Positions 25,265-33,136 of a stretch of DNA of 42,745 nucleotides are shown here, one piece after another (the stretch's first letter is position 1; each line of letters begins with the position of its first letter). Source of the stretch: an uncultured Caulobacterales bacterium (GTDB lineage Bacteria; Pseudomonadota; Alphaproteobacteria; Caulobacterales; Caulobacteraceae); the NCBI GenBank assembly GCA_903858185.1, contig CAIOHT010000044.1:1-42745 (forward strand). Reading direction: 5' to 3'. The notes beneath the pieces are model-generated. The model did no database searches and was not told the origin of the DNA. It saw only the letters and a program-made list of their open reading frames with translations. The position numbers and the translations under genes were made by a program.

Positions 25265-25683
25265 GACGCGTCTCCTTCGCCGTCGAGCAGATCCGTGCTG
25301 TAGGCCGCCAGCAGAAGCGCCGCGTCCCCGCCGGCGCTGGCCGCTGACAGGTTGACGCCGGCGATCAGTCCAGCCGCCGTGGCCGCAGCCAGCCCCGCTC
25401 CGACACCCGCGCTGGCCAGCCAGCGCTGGAACGGCGTGCGCAACGGCCGGCGGGCCTTCGGCGCGGCGTCGATGATCCGTTGGCGAAGCGCCACGCCAGG
25501 CGAGAGCCGCCCGGCCGCATCAAGGTCCTCATCCAGATCCCGCGCCCGGGCGAGCGCCTGCGCCGCTGCATCCGGAGAGGCGGCCATAAAGGCGAAGGCT
25601 GCATCCTGCACATCGACGGGCCAGCGGGTGATCGATCCGCCGAAGGCGTCGGCCAGGGTCTGGAAACGGTCGAGGTTCATCAT
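25261..25683 (-). CDS. Anti-sigma-factor-like single-pass membrane protein
   Basis: A 140-residue protein. The N-terminal cytoplasmic part (NLDRFQTLADAFGGSITRWP, then a helical Asp/Ala-rich stretch) is followed by one Gly/Ala-rich membrane helix at about residues 90-115 (VGAGLAAATAAGLIAGVNL) and a short acidic periplasmic tail. It has no Cys and no His, so it is not a zinc-binding (ZAS) anti-sigma factor. The start ATG 25683 lies one base after the sigma-factor stop and has GAGGGAG upstream. It is translationally coupled downstream to the CnrX-like gene. By position (sigma factor, membrane protein, periplasmic sensor) it resembles CnrY in the CnrYXH system. I infer that it sequesters the ECF sigma factor. 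Confidence 0.7.
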   Translation of the reverse strand: MMNLDRFQTLADAFGGSITRWPVDVQDAAFAFMAASPDAAAQALARARDLDEDLDAAGRLSPGVALRQRIIDAAPKARRPLRTPFQRWLASAGVGAGLAAATAAGLIAGVNLSAASAGGDAALLLAAYSTDLLDGEGDAS

Positions 25684-25684
25684 C

Positions 25685-26248
25685 CTACTCCCTCAGGTCG
25701 GCCAGCGCGGCGCGCAGGGCCCGACGGCCCCGCGCCAGCAGGCTTTCCAGCGCATCCACCGTCACGCCCATCAGGGCTGCGGCGTCGATATTGGTCAGTT
25801 CCTGATAGTGACAAAGCACCACTGCCTCCCGCTGCCGGTCCGGCAACGCCGCCAGCGCGGCCGTTACCCGCAGGCCAGTGTCCCGCGCCAACAGGCCACG
25901 ATCGGCCGCCGGCGCGGGGTCGACCTGTTCCGGCGGCTCGGCCATCGCCACCTCGCGACGCCGCCGAAGCCGGTCGTAGCAGAGGTTCAGCGCCACACGG
26001 TGCAGCCAGGTGTCGAAGCGCGCGGCGCCGGGCTGCCAGGTCGGCGCCTGCTTCCAGGCCCGCAGAAAGGCCTCCTGCGCCACGTCTTCCGCTTCCGCCG
26101 CATCGTTCAACAGGCGATGGGCGAGCTGAAGCATGCGCGGCAGCTTGCGGGCCACCAGCGCCTGGATGGCCGCCGGATCCCCGCGCCCCACGCGCGCGAT
26201 CAGTTCCTGGTCCGGATCGCTTCCGCCCGTCGTCAAACTTCGCTCCAC
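25685..26248 (-). CDS. ECF-type RNA polymerase sigma factor
   Basis: Group 4 (ECF) sigma factor of about 187 residues. Region 2 runs DPDQELIARVGRGDPAAIQA through AEDVAQEAFLRAWKQAPTW and DTWLHRVALNLCYDRLRR. Region 4 is RVTAALAALPDRQREAVVLC through MGVTVDALESLLARGRRAL. The stretch EPPEQVDPAPAADRG links the two. The start is uncertain: GTG 26248 is used here, while TTG 26236 has a closer GGAG site and TTG 26296 would overlap the EF-hand stop as TTGA. The gene lies between the EF-hand gene and the anti-sigma-like gene. No ECF promoter that would show autoregulation was recognised upstream of the operon. Confidence 0.9.
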   Translation of the reverse strand: MERSLTTGGSDPDQELIARVGRGDPAAIQALVARKLPRMLQLAHRLLNDAAEAEDVAQEAFLRAWKQAPTWQPGAARFDTWLHRVALNLCYDRLRRRREVAMAEPPEQVDPAPAADRGLLARDTGLRVTAALAALPDRQREAVVLCHYQELTNIDAAALMGVTVDALESLLARGRRALRAALADLRE

Positions 26249-26292
26249 ACCGCCAGCGCGCCCCCCGGCCCGCCGTCTGGCCAGTCTGGAGA

Positions 26293-26727
26293 TCAACGAC
26301 CGCCGCCACCCCCGCCACCCGGTTGGCCGGCACGCATCGCCGCCATTTCACTGGTGCTCAGCGCGCCGTCGCCATTGACGTCGATGCGCTGGAAGCGGCG
26401 TCCGATCATCTTCTCGATTTCCGGCCGCGTAAGGAAGCCGTCCCTGTTGGCGTCCATCATGCCGAACACCATGCCGCCACCCCTGCCGGCGCCGCCCCCG
26501 GCGCCCTTGCGCATTGCAGCCATGCCGGCCTCAAGCTCGGCCTTGCTCAGCTTGCCGTCCTTGTTGGCGTCGGAACGCATCATCATGGTCACCCGGGCGT
26601 TGGTGAATTCGCTCTGGGTGACCTTGCCGTCCCCGTTGACGTCCATCCGGGCGCCGGGCGCGCCCTGGGCCAGGGCTGCGCCAGCGGAGACGCTCAGCAG
26701 AGCCGCGGCGAGTGTGATCATTTTCAT
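26293..26727 (-). CDS. Exported EF-hand calcium-binding protein
   Basis: A 144-residue protein with a signal peptide (MKMITLAAALLSVSAGAALA) and four EF-hand-type loops: DVNGDGKVTQSEF, DANKDGKLSKAEL, DANRDGFLTRPEI and DVNGDGALSTSEM. Each has Asp/Asn at positions 1, 3 and 5 and Glu at 12. A Gly-rich linker separates the two pairs, and a Gly-rich tail (GQPGGGGGGGR) ends it. It probably binds calcium in the periplasm or outside the cell. ATG 26727 is chosen because of the signal peptide and an AAGGAG site about 10 bp upstream. It is the first gene of the ECF operon and starts 62 bp after the glnE stop on the same strand, so read-through from glnE is possible. Confidence 0.88.
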   Translation of the reverse strand: MKMITLAAALLSVSAGAALAQGAPGARMDVNGDGKVTQSEFTNARVTMMMRSDANKDGKLSKAELEAGMAAMRKGAGGGAGRGGGMVFGMMDANRDGFLTRPEIEKMIGRRFQRIDVNGDGALSTSEMAAMRAGQPGGGGGGGR

Positions 26728-26789
26728 GGGTCTGGTACTCCTTGATGCGCCCCGCAGGTTGAACGCTCCCCGTTCCGGGTTCCGTCGCC

Positions 26790-29678
26790 TCACGCGCGAG
26801 TCAGTCGCTCGAATGCGGTTCTCGCCTTGTTGCGAACGGTCGTGAGACGTTTGCGCAGGTCGGAAAGACTGCGCGCGCCGCCTGCCCGCGCCAGCAGGGC
26901 CTGCAGACCCTTCGGCTCTTCGTCGGGGTCCGCCTTGTCCTCCAGCGCCAGCTTCAGCAGCTGGGACAGATCCTGCTGCAGCCGCCAGGCCTCGCCCAGA
27001 TCGGCCAGCGCGGCGGCGTCGCCCAGTCCCGCGACCTCGAGCGCCGCCAGCGCCGCTCCGGTGTTCTGATCCAGCGGACCACCGTCTGGGGCGTGGATGA
27101 GTTGAAGGTGCTGCGCCGCGAACTCGATATCCACCAGCCCGCCCGGCGTCAGCTTCAGGTCCCAGAAGCCCGACGGCGGACGCTCGGCTTCGAGAAGCGT
27201 CCGCATCTCCCGTACGTCGGAGGCCGTGCGCCCCGGGTCGCGCGGCCGGCGCAGGGCGGTCTCGACAGCAGCGGCCGCATCGACGGCGAAGGCCGACGAA
27301 CTGGACCAGACGATCCGCGCCCGCGTCAGCGCCAGCATCTCCCAGGTCTCGGCCTCACGGTCGTAGTAGGTCTCGAAGGCCTTCAGACTGACCGCGACAG
27401 GTCCCTTGCTGCCGGTCGGCCGCAGTTGCATGTCGACCTCGTAGAGGCCGCCCTCGCCGGTCGGCGCCGACAGCGCCGCAATCAGTCGCTGGGTGAAGCG
27501 GGCGTAGAAGACGTCCGCACTCCAGCCCTTCACGGCGGACATCCCGGCCGGGTCTGCGGACCGGTACAACGTCATCAGGTCGAGATCGGACCGGGCGGTC
27601 ATCTCGCGACCGCCGCACTTGCCCAGGGCCACGACCGCCACTTCGCCCGCGAAGGCGCCGCCCTGCCGGACGGTCTCGACCAGTGCGGCTGCGGCCAGCC
27701 CCTGGATGCACAGATCGGCCAGATCGGCGAAGGCGGCGCCGGCCTGGGCGGCGCTGGCCGTGCCGCTCATGACCTGCACCCCGACCCGGAACGCCTGCTC
27801 GCGATGCACCCTGCGCGCGGCGTCCATCGCTTCCTCGAAACCCTCGGCGCGGCCCAGCGCCTGGCGGAAGGCCTCTTCGCCCTGCCCCTCCTCAAACGGC
27901 TGGAAGAAGGCGCTGTCGAGCAGAGCGTCGAGCGCCGCCGGCCGCCTGGCGAGTGTCTGGGCCAACTGCGGTGCATAGGCCATCACCTGCACGACCAGCT
28001 CGAACAGCCGAGGCTGGGCCAGGAACAGCGACTGCACCTGCACGCCGGACGACAGCCCGCCGAAGAAGTCTGCAAAGCGGTTGAACGCCGCGTCGGGCGC
28101 GCCGGTGGCCTGAACGGCGTCCAGCAGTCGCGGGGCCAGCCGGGTGAACAGCTCGCGGCCCCGCTCGGTGCGCGTGGCGGCGATCCGGCCGTGATGCCAG
28201 CCGCGGATGGTCTGCGACACCTGCGACGGATTGGAAAAGCCCATGCGCTTCAGGGTCGCCAGGGTCGCGGGGTCATCGTCGACACCGGTGAAGATCAGGC
28301 TGCCGAACCGCGAGGACAGCTCTTCCTCGCCCTTGAACAGCTCGCCGTAGATGGCGTTGACACCCTTCAGGATGCGGCCGACCGCGGCGTCGAAGCTGCG
28401 CAGGTTGTCCATGCCCCACAGGGCCGCCACGCGCTTCCGGTCGGCGTCGGACTCGGGCAGCCGGTGGGTCTGGTCGTCGGCCAGCATCTGCACGCGGTGC
28501 TCGAGCGCGCGCAGGTCGCGATAGGCCTTCGACAACGCCTGCGCCGCCTCCGACGTCACATGACCGGCGGCGGCCAGCGCCGCCAGTCCGTCCAGCGTGC
28601 GGAACGATCGAAGGTCCGGATGCCGCCCGCCCAGGATCAGCTGCTGGGTCTGGACGTAGAACTCGATCTCGCGAATTCCGCCCCGACCCAGCTTCAGGTC
28701 CGCGCCCTTGGCGGTCAGTCGGTCGTCAACCTTGTAGGTATGGATCTGGCGCTTGATCGAATGGATGTCGGCGATGGCGGCGAAGTCGAGATTCTTGCGC
28801 CAGATGAACGGCTTCAGCTCGGCCAGAAACGCCTCGCCGGCGGGGATGTCCCCGGCGGCCGCGCGGGCCTTGATGAAGGCGGCGCGCTCCCAGTTCTGGC
28901 CGACGGACTCGTAGTAGGCGAAGGCTGCCGGCGCGGGTACGGCGGGCGGCGTCGAGGACGGGTCCGGTCGCAGCCGCAGGTCCACCCGGAACACATAGCC
29001 GTCTGCGGTCCGGTCCTGCAGCGTGCGGGCGACGCCATGGGCGATCCGCACCGCGACATCGCCGGCTTCAACGCCCTCGGCCAATGGCAGCCGTTCCGGC
29101 TCGTAGAAGAAGCTGATGTCGATATCGCTGGAGTAGTTCAGCTCAAAGGCGCCGTGCTTGCCCATGGCGATGATCATCAGGCCGGGGATCGGACCCGCCG
29201 GTCCGGGAGCGACAGCGACCAGCCGGCCCCGCTCGATCTCGGCCCGTGCGGTCAGGGCTACGGCGGCGTGCAGGGCGGCGTCTGCGAACCGGGCCAGCGC
29301 ACCGGTCACGGCATCGAGATCCCAGACCCCGCCCAGGTCCGCGAGGGCGGTCAGCAAATGGAGGTCGGCCTTCAGGTCGCGCAGCGCCTTGCGCCCGACG
29401 TCCTCGTCCGGTTCTTCAGCCACGGCCAGGGTGGCCGCCAGGATGCCGGCCAGGCGTTCGTCGGGATCATGCTCCAGTGTCTCGCGCAGCGCCGTCGACC
29501 GCCGACGTGCAAGTCCCGCAAGATAAGGCGAGGCGCCGAACACCGCCGCCATGGCCGTCCACGCCGCCTCGAACGCCGCCCCGCCGATCCGGTCGGCCAG
29601 CAGCTCGCGCGTCCGCTCCGCCGCCCGCGCGTCGATCACGGGCCCACAGGGAGATATGCGGTCGGCGAGGCGAGTCAT
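26790..29678 (-). CDS. glnE: Bifunctional glutamine synthetase adenylyltransferase/deadenylase
   Basis: Cytoplasmic enzyme that adenylylates and de-adenylylates glutamine synthetase in response to nitrogen status through PII. It has 962 residues, close to the family norm of about 950-980. Two nucleotidyltransferase domains are visible: GAFELNYSSDIDISFFYE (about residue 175, de-adenylylation) and GKCGGREMTARSDLDLMTLY (about residue 695, adenylylation). Between them lies a helical regulatory part with the conserved GRGGIREIEFYVQTQQL. ATG 29678 has AAGGTGG just upstream. It follows the oxidase gene by 16 bp. In many Alphaproteobacteria glnE follows degP and a two-component pair, as here. Confidence 0.96.
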   Translation of the reverse strand: MTRLADRISPCGPVIDARAAERTRELLADRIGGAAFEAAWTAMAAVFGASPYLAGLARRRSTALRETLEHDPDERLAGILAATLAVAEEPDEDVGRKALRDLKADLHLLTALADLGGVWDLDAVTGALARFADAALHAAVALTARAEIERGRLVAVAPGPAGPIPGLMIIAMGKHGAFELNYSSDIDISFFYEPERLPLAEGVEAGDVAVRIAHGVARTLQDRTADGYVFRVDLRLRPDPSSTPPAVPAPAAFAYYESVGQNWERAAFIKARAAAGDIPAGEAFLAELKPFIWRKNLDFAAIADIHSIKRQIHTYKVDDRLTAKGADLKLGRGGIREIEFYVQTQQLILGGRHPDLRSFRTLDGLAALAAAGHVTSEAAQALSKAYRDLRALEHRVQMLADDQTHRLPESDADRKRVAALWGMDNLRSFDAAVGRILKGVNAIYGELFKGEEELSSRFGSLIFTGVDDDPATLATLKRMGFSNPSQVSQTIRGWHHGRIAATRTERGRELFTRLAPRLLDAVQATGAPDAAFNRFADFFGGLSSGVQVQSLFLAQPRLFELVVQVMAYAPQLAQTLARRPAALDALLDSAFFQPFEEGQGEEAFRQALGRAEGFEEAMDAARRVHREQAFRVGVQVMSGTASAAQAGAAFADLADLCIQGLAAAALVETVRQGGAFAGEVAVVALGKCGGREMTARSDLDLMTLYRSADPAGMSAVKGWSADVFYARFTQRLIAALSAPTGEGGLYEVDMQLRPTGSKGPVAVSLKAFETYYDREAETWEMLALTRARIVWSSSSAFAVDAAAAVETALRRPRDPGRTASDVREMRTLLEAERPPSGFWDLKLTPGGLVDIEFAAQHLQLIHAPDGGPLDQNTGAALAALEVAGLGDAAALADLGEAWRLQQDLSQLLKLALEDKADPDEEPKGLQALLARAGGARSLSDLRKRLTTVRNKARTAFERLTRA

Positions 29679-29694
29679 GGTGCCACCTTAGCCC

Positions 29695-30882
29695 TCACAG
29701 GCGGGCGGCGGGAAACCTCGAAAAGAGATCGGCCAGGGTCTTCACCGCCAGCTCAGTTTCGGCCGGGTCCACGGATTCGTTGTTCACATTGTAGCCGAAC
29801 ATCTCGCCGTCGCCGACGTACTGCACGACGAGGCCATCATCGCGCGAGACGACCGTGACGTCGTTGTAAAACAGGCCGTAGTTCACCTCTGGCTGCGGAA
29901 GAAGCCAGGTGATCTGGCCACGCACCGGCACGACCGTCTCGTCCTTCCACAGCGCCCGGGCGCCGTAGCCGGTGCAGTTGACCACGACCTTCTGCTTCAG
30001 CACGGCCAGATCTGCCGGCGTGTGAAACGTCATGGTCTCGATCCTGCCCCCGGCCATCAGGAACTCGCTGGTCAGCAGGCGGGCATAGGCGGCGATATTG
30101 AACTGCATCGCCGAACCGCGGCGGACGCTTGCGACCGGAAACGGATGACTGCCCGGCGCCAGCACGCGGGACCGGTGGCGCAGGTCCGGGACGCGGTCGC
30201 CGAAAGTCGCGAACCGGAAGGGATCGGCATTCGGCGGCTCGGTGCCCGGCCCGCGATCCTCGTCAAGCAGCACATAGCGATCCTGCCACTGCACCGGATC
30301 GCCCGGCAGGCCGAGCCAGGTCTGGAACGTGCGATAGGAGATGCGGGTCATCTCCTCCCAGCGGGCGGCGAACTCGGGCGAGGTCGAGCCTTCCGCCGCG
30401 ATGCGCGAGTCCGGCGACCACGTGCCGGTGGCGCGCGCGGAGCGGGCCTCGAACATCCGCTCCCTGGCGTAGATGGTCACATTGGCCCCCGCCTGCTGCA
30501 ACAGCGTGGCGGTAGTCAGCCCCAGCGCCCCGGCGCCGAGGACGGCAATGTCCCTTTCACCGCCGGACAGTGCATTTCGAGCCGCGATCGTGCCTGCCCC
30601 CCAGGACAGCGACCAGCCGCTGCCGCCGTGGCCGTAGTTGTGGACGACGCGCTTGTCGCCGACGGTCTCGACGTCCATGCGCGGCCCGGCCTTGCGGAAG
30701 GGACGCAGGCAGACGGTCACCCGCGAGATACGCTCCATATCCGCCCGGATCGGGGCGATCGTTTCCGTGGCGGCCACGAGGCCCGGTGCGGGCGCCAGAG
30801 CGGGTCCGCGCGTCGCGCAGCCGGAGAGGCCCAGCGCGCCGGCGCCCAGCATCAGTCGCCGACGGTCAAGCAATCCGCCCAC
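29695..30882 (-). CDS. FAD-dependent D-amino-acid-oxidase-like oxidoreductase, permuted, Tat/lipoprotein N-terminus
   Basis: A flavoprotein of the DAO family, 395 residues. The N-terminus RRRLMLGAGALGLSGC suggests a Tat signal with a lipobox, hence export. The motif VVHNYGHGGSGWSLSWG, which lies near the C-terminus of classical D-amino-acid oxidases, is here at about residue 80, before the FAD-binding motif AVLGAGALGLTTATLLQQAG (about residue 112). The order of parts is therefore permuted relative to the eukaryotic enzymes. The substrate-domain block VNCTGYGARAL and the segment VPVRGQITWLLP are present. The GTG start at 30882 directly abuts the kinase stop codon; TTG 30873 is an alternative. 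It probably oxidises a D-amino acid or related amine outside the cytoplasm; the substrate is unknown. Confidence 0.8.
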   Translation of the reverse strand: MGGLLDRRRLMLGAGALGLSGCATRGPALAPAPGLVAATETIAPIRADMERISRVTVCLRPFRKAGPRMDVETVGDKRVVHNYGHGGSGWSLSWGAGTIAARNALSGGERDIAVLGAGALGLTTATLLQQAGANVTIYARERMFEARSARATGTWSPDSRIAAEGSTSPEFAARWEEMTRISYRTFQTWLGLPGDPVQWQDRYVLLDEDRGPGTEPPNADPFRFATFGDRVPDLRHRSRVLAPGSHPFPVASVRRGSAMQFNIAAYARLLTSEFLMAGGRIETMTFHTPADLAVLKQKVVVNCTGYGARALWKDETVVPVRGQITWLLPQPEVNYGLFYNDVTVVSRDDGLVVQYVGDGEMFGYNVNNESVDPAETELAVKTLADLFSRFPAARL

Positions 30883-32289
30883 CTATTCCACCCTCGGCAG
30901 CACCAGCGCGACGCGCAGGCCCGGACCAAACCCGTCGTACACGCCGGGTCCCTCATCCAGCTCAAGTCGTCCACCGTGCGCCTCGGCAACGGCCGCGACC
31001 AGCGACAGGCCAAGACCGGAGCCCGGCTCACTGCGGCTGTTTTCCAGCCGGACAAACCTCTGGACCACGCGGGCGCGGTCTTCGAGCGGGACGCCGGGAC
31101 CGTTGTCGGTGATCGAGAATTCGATCTCGCCGGACGACCGGCGCCGAACCCGCATCATCACCGCCCCGCCGGGCGGCGTGTACTTGATGGCGTTGTCGAT
31201 CACATTGGCCAGCGCCTGGGCGAGGATCGGTCGCGCGGCCTTGACGGTCAGCTGCGGGATCAGCTCGGCCTTGAAGTCGATGCCCTTGTCCTCGCACAGC
31301 GGCTCATAGAGCTCGGCCATGTCGGCGGCCAGCTGACCGGGGTCGAAGAGGGTCTGGTCCGGCGCGCTGCCGGCGGCCTGCAGCCGGGCGATGGCCAGCA
31401 CGGCGTTGAAGGTGGTCAGCACATTGTCGGCATCGTCGAGGGCCTGGATCAGAGCCTGTTTCGGGTCGCCCTTGCCGGCCTCGACCTCGATCAGCGCCGC
31501 CTCCATCCGCGCCCGCAGTCGGGTCAGCGGGGAGCGCAGGTCATGGGCGATGGCGTCGCCGGCGTGCCGCAGCCCGCCCATCGACCGTTCGAGCCGGTCG
31601 AGCATCTCGTTCAGGCCCTCGGCCAGTTCGTCGTACTCGTCACGCGCGCCACGCACGCGCGCCCGCGCCTTCAGGTCGCCCGCGCGCACCGCGGCGATCG
31701 TTTCGTTGAGACCGCCCATGTGACGGCTGACGTTGCGGCTGACCAGCACCCCGCCGGCCAGTCCCAGCAGGATCACCAGCGCCCCGGCGCCCCACAACGC
31801 CCGCACGATGCCGGTGACGAAGCCCTCGGACTCGCCGACGTCGGCTCCGACAAACAGGGTCTCCCCGCCGTCGAGCCGCTCCTGCATCCCGCGCGCCGGC
31901 CGCTTGACCTCGCCGCCGTCCATGTCGGTATCGGTCACCTGGAAGGTGGTCCAGGTCTCGCCGGGCGTCTCGGTCTCCCCGATCGGGGATTTCTCGATCG
32001 AGCCGGTGATCCGCTCGCCCTTCGTGTCGAGCAACAGGTAGAGGAACGGCCGCTCGCCGACGGCCCGCTCGATCAGCGCCTGGTTCAGCGACGCGACCCC
32101 GCCCCGTCGATAGATGGCCTCCAGCGAGTTCATCTCGCGCCGGATCTCGTCATCGGCGCGGCGCGTCACCTCCCCGGCCGTGGCCAGGTAGGCATAGGCG
32201 AGGAATGCCGCCGCCGCCGCGGCGAACATGGCGAGGAACAGCAGCGTCAGCCGGAAGGGCGTGGTGCGGAAGATCCGGGGCAGACGCAT
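30883..32289 (-). CDS. Sensor histidine kinase paired with the OmpR-type regulator
   Basis: A 468-residue membrane kinase. It has a helix near residues 12-35 (LTLLFLAMFAAAAAAFLAYA), a periplasmic sensor domain, a second helix near 165-188, a HAMP-like linker, the H-box GDAIAHDLRSPLTRLR with His249, and the ATPase domain with LANVIDNAIKYTPPGG, DNGPGV and GSGLGL. It starts 18 bp after the regulator gene and is followed immediately by the oxidase gene, so the three are probably co-transcribed. Placement directly after degP suggests an envelope-stress or protein-quality circuit. The signal is unknown. Confidence 0.9.
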   Translation of the reverse strand: MRLPRIFRTTPFRLTLLFLAMFAAAAAAFLAYAYLATAGEVTRRADDEIRREMNSLEAIYRRGGVASLNQALIERAVGERPFLYLLLDTKGERITGSIEKSPIGETETPGETWTTFQVTDTDMDGGEVKRPARGMQERLDGGETLFVGADVGESEGFVTGIVRALWGAGALVILLGLAGGVLVSRNVSRHMGGLNETIAAVRAGDLKARARVRGARDEYDELAEGLNEMLDRLERSMGGLRHAGDAIAHDLRSPLTRLRARMEAALIEVEAGKGDPKQALIQALDDADNVLTTFNAVLAIARLQAAGSAPDQTLFDPGQLAADMAELYEPLCEDKGIDFKAELIPQLTVKAARPILAQALANVIDNAIKYTPPGGAVMMRVRRRSSGEIEFSITDNGPGVPLEDRARVVQRFVRLENSRSEPGSGLGLSLVAAVAEAHGGRLELDEGPGVYDGFGPGLRVALVLPRVE

Positions 32290-32307
32290 GGGCTCTGGAT
32301 CAGCCCG

Positions 32308-32979
32308 CTAGGGGTCGAGCCGGTAGCCGGCGCCGCGGACGGTCTGCAGCATCTGGCGGTCGAAGCCCTTGTCGATCTTGGAGCGCAGGCGGGAGATGTG
32401 CACGTCGATGACGTTGGTCTGGGGGTCGAAATGGTATTCCCAGACCTTCTCCAGCAGCATCGTGCGGGTTACCGACTGGCCGGCGTGTCGCATCATGAAT
32501 TCCAGCAGCTGGAACTCGCGCGGCTGCAGGTCGATCTCGGTCGCCCCGCGATGCACGGTGCGCGCGATGAGGTTCATCTCCAGGTCGCCGACCTTCAGCG
32601 TGGTCGCAACCGCGCCGGTTTCGCGACGGCGGGACAGGGCCTCGACCCGGGCGATCAGCTCGGAAAAGGCATAGGGCTTGACCAGATAGTCGTCGGCGCC
32701 GGCCTTCAGGCCATCGACCCGGTCCCCGACCTCGCCGAGGGCGGACAGGAACAGCACGGGCGTCGCGTCGCCCTCCCGGCGCAGGGTGGACACCACCTCG
32801 ACCCCGTTCATTTTCGGCATCATCCGGTCGACGATCATGACGTCGAACCCGCCCTTCTGGGCTTCCGCCAGGCCTGCGGCGCCGTCGGCGGCGTGGACGC
32901 AGTGATAGTCGGCCTCGCCAAGACCGCGAGACATCGCCTCGGCCGCCTCGATGTCATCCTCAATGATCAGGATTCGCAT
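32308..32979 (-). CDS. OmpR-family response regulator
   Basis: A 223-residue response regulator: receiver domain with the acidic pocket (EDD, residues 7-9), phospho-acceptor Asp51 in VDRMMP and Lys in LVKPYAF; then a winged-helix domain (LQPREFQLLEFMMRHAGQSV, VIDVHISRLRSKIDKG, QTVRGAGYRLDP). It partners with the kinase 18 bp downstream and lies 157 bp downstream of degP on the same strand. The leader contains a hairpin with arms CGGCGG/CCGCCG (32997-33015) and a small one (33018-33031), which may affect its expression. Confidence 0.92.
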   Translation of the reverse strand: MRILIIEDDIEAAEAMSRGLGEADYHCVHAADGAAGLAEAQKGGFDVMIVDRMMPKMNGVEVVSTLRREGDATPVLFLSALGEVGDRVDGLKAGADDYLVKPYAFSELIARVEALSRRRETGAVATTLKVGDLEMNLIARTVHRGATEIDLQPREFQLLEFMMRHAGQSVTRTMLLEKVWEYHFDPQTNVIDVHISRLRSKIDKGFDRQMLQTVRGAGYRLDP

Positions 32980-33136
32980 GGTTCGCCCCGGCGCTACGGC
33001 GGGAAGAATCCGCCGACGTAGGGGAACCTACCGCGTACCGCGCGGCGACCTCAACATACGATAGTGTAATGCGCCGCAGGGTCGTGAAGGCGAGCCCCCT
33101 CCGGAGCGCAAGCGCCCCGGAGAGGATGTCGCGTCT
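32980..33136. other. Intergenic region between degP and the response regulator
   Basis: This region holds a hairpin at 33099-33122 (CTCCGG arms with inner GCGC pairs) just after degP, without a T-run, so it is a weak terminator candidate. Closer to the regulator are hairpins at 32997-33015 and 33018-33031. A relatively AT-rich stretch at 33053-33070 may hold a promoter for the regulator operon. One GANTC site (GAATC) occurs near 33007. Confidence 0.4.

Noticed and set aside
26755-26785. Duplicated CGGAAC with a downstream CGTT, like an EcfG/ECF promoter, upstream of the EF-hand gene (minus strand)
   Set aside because: Spacing between GGAAC and GTT is 14 bases instead of the usual 16-17 and overlaps the glnE end; not convincing.
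27093-29858. Long open frame on the plus strand opposite glnE
   Set aside because: It is antisense to a complete, motif-rich glnE, has Arg/Gly/Gln/His-rich composition and no domain; typical of GC-rich shadow frames.
30022-33021. Open frame of nearly 1000 codons opposite the kinase/regulator/oxidase genes
   Set aside because: It covers three clear genes on the other strand and has no motif or plausible protein composition.
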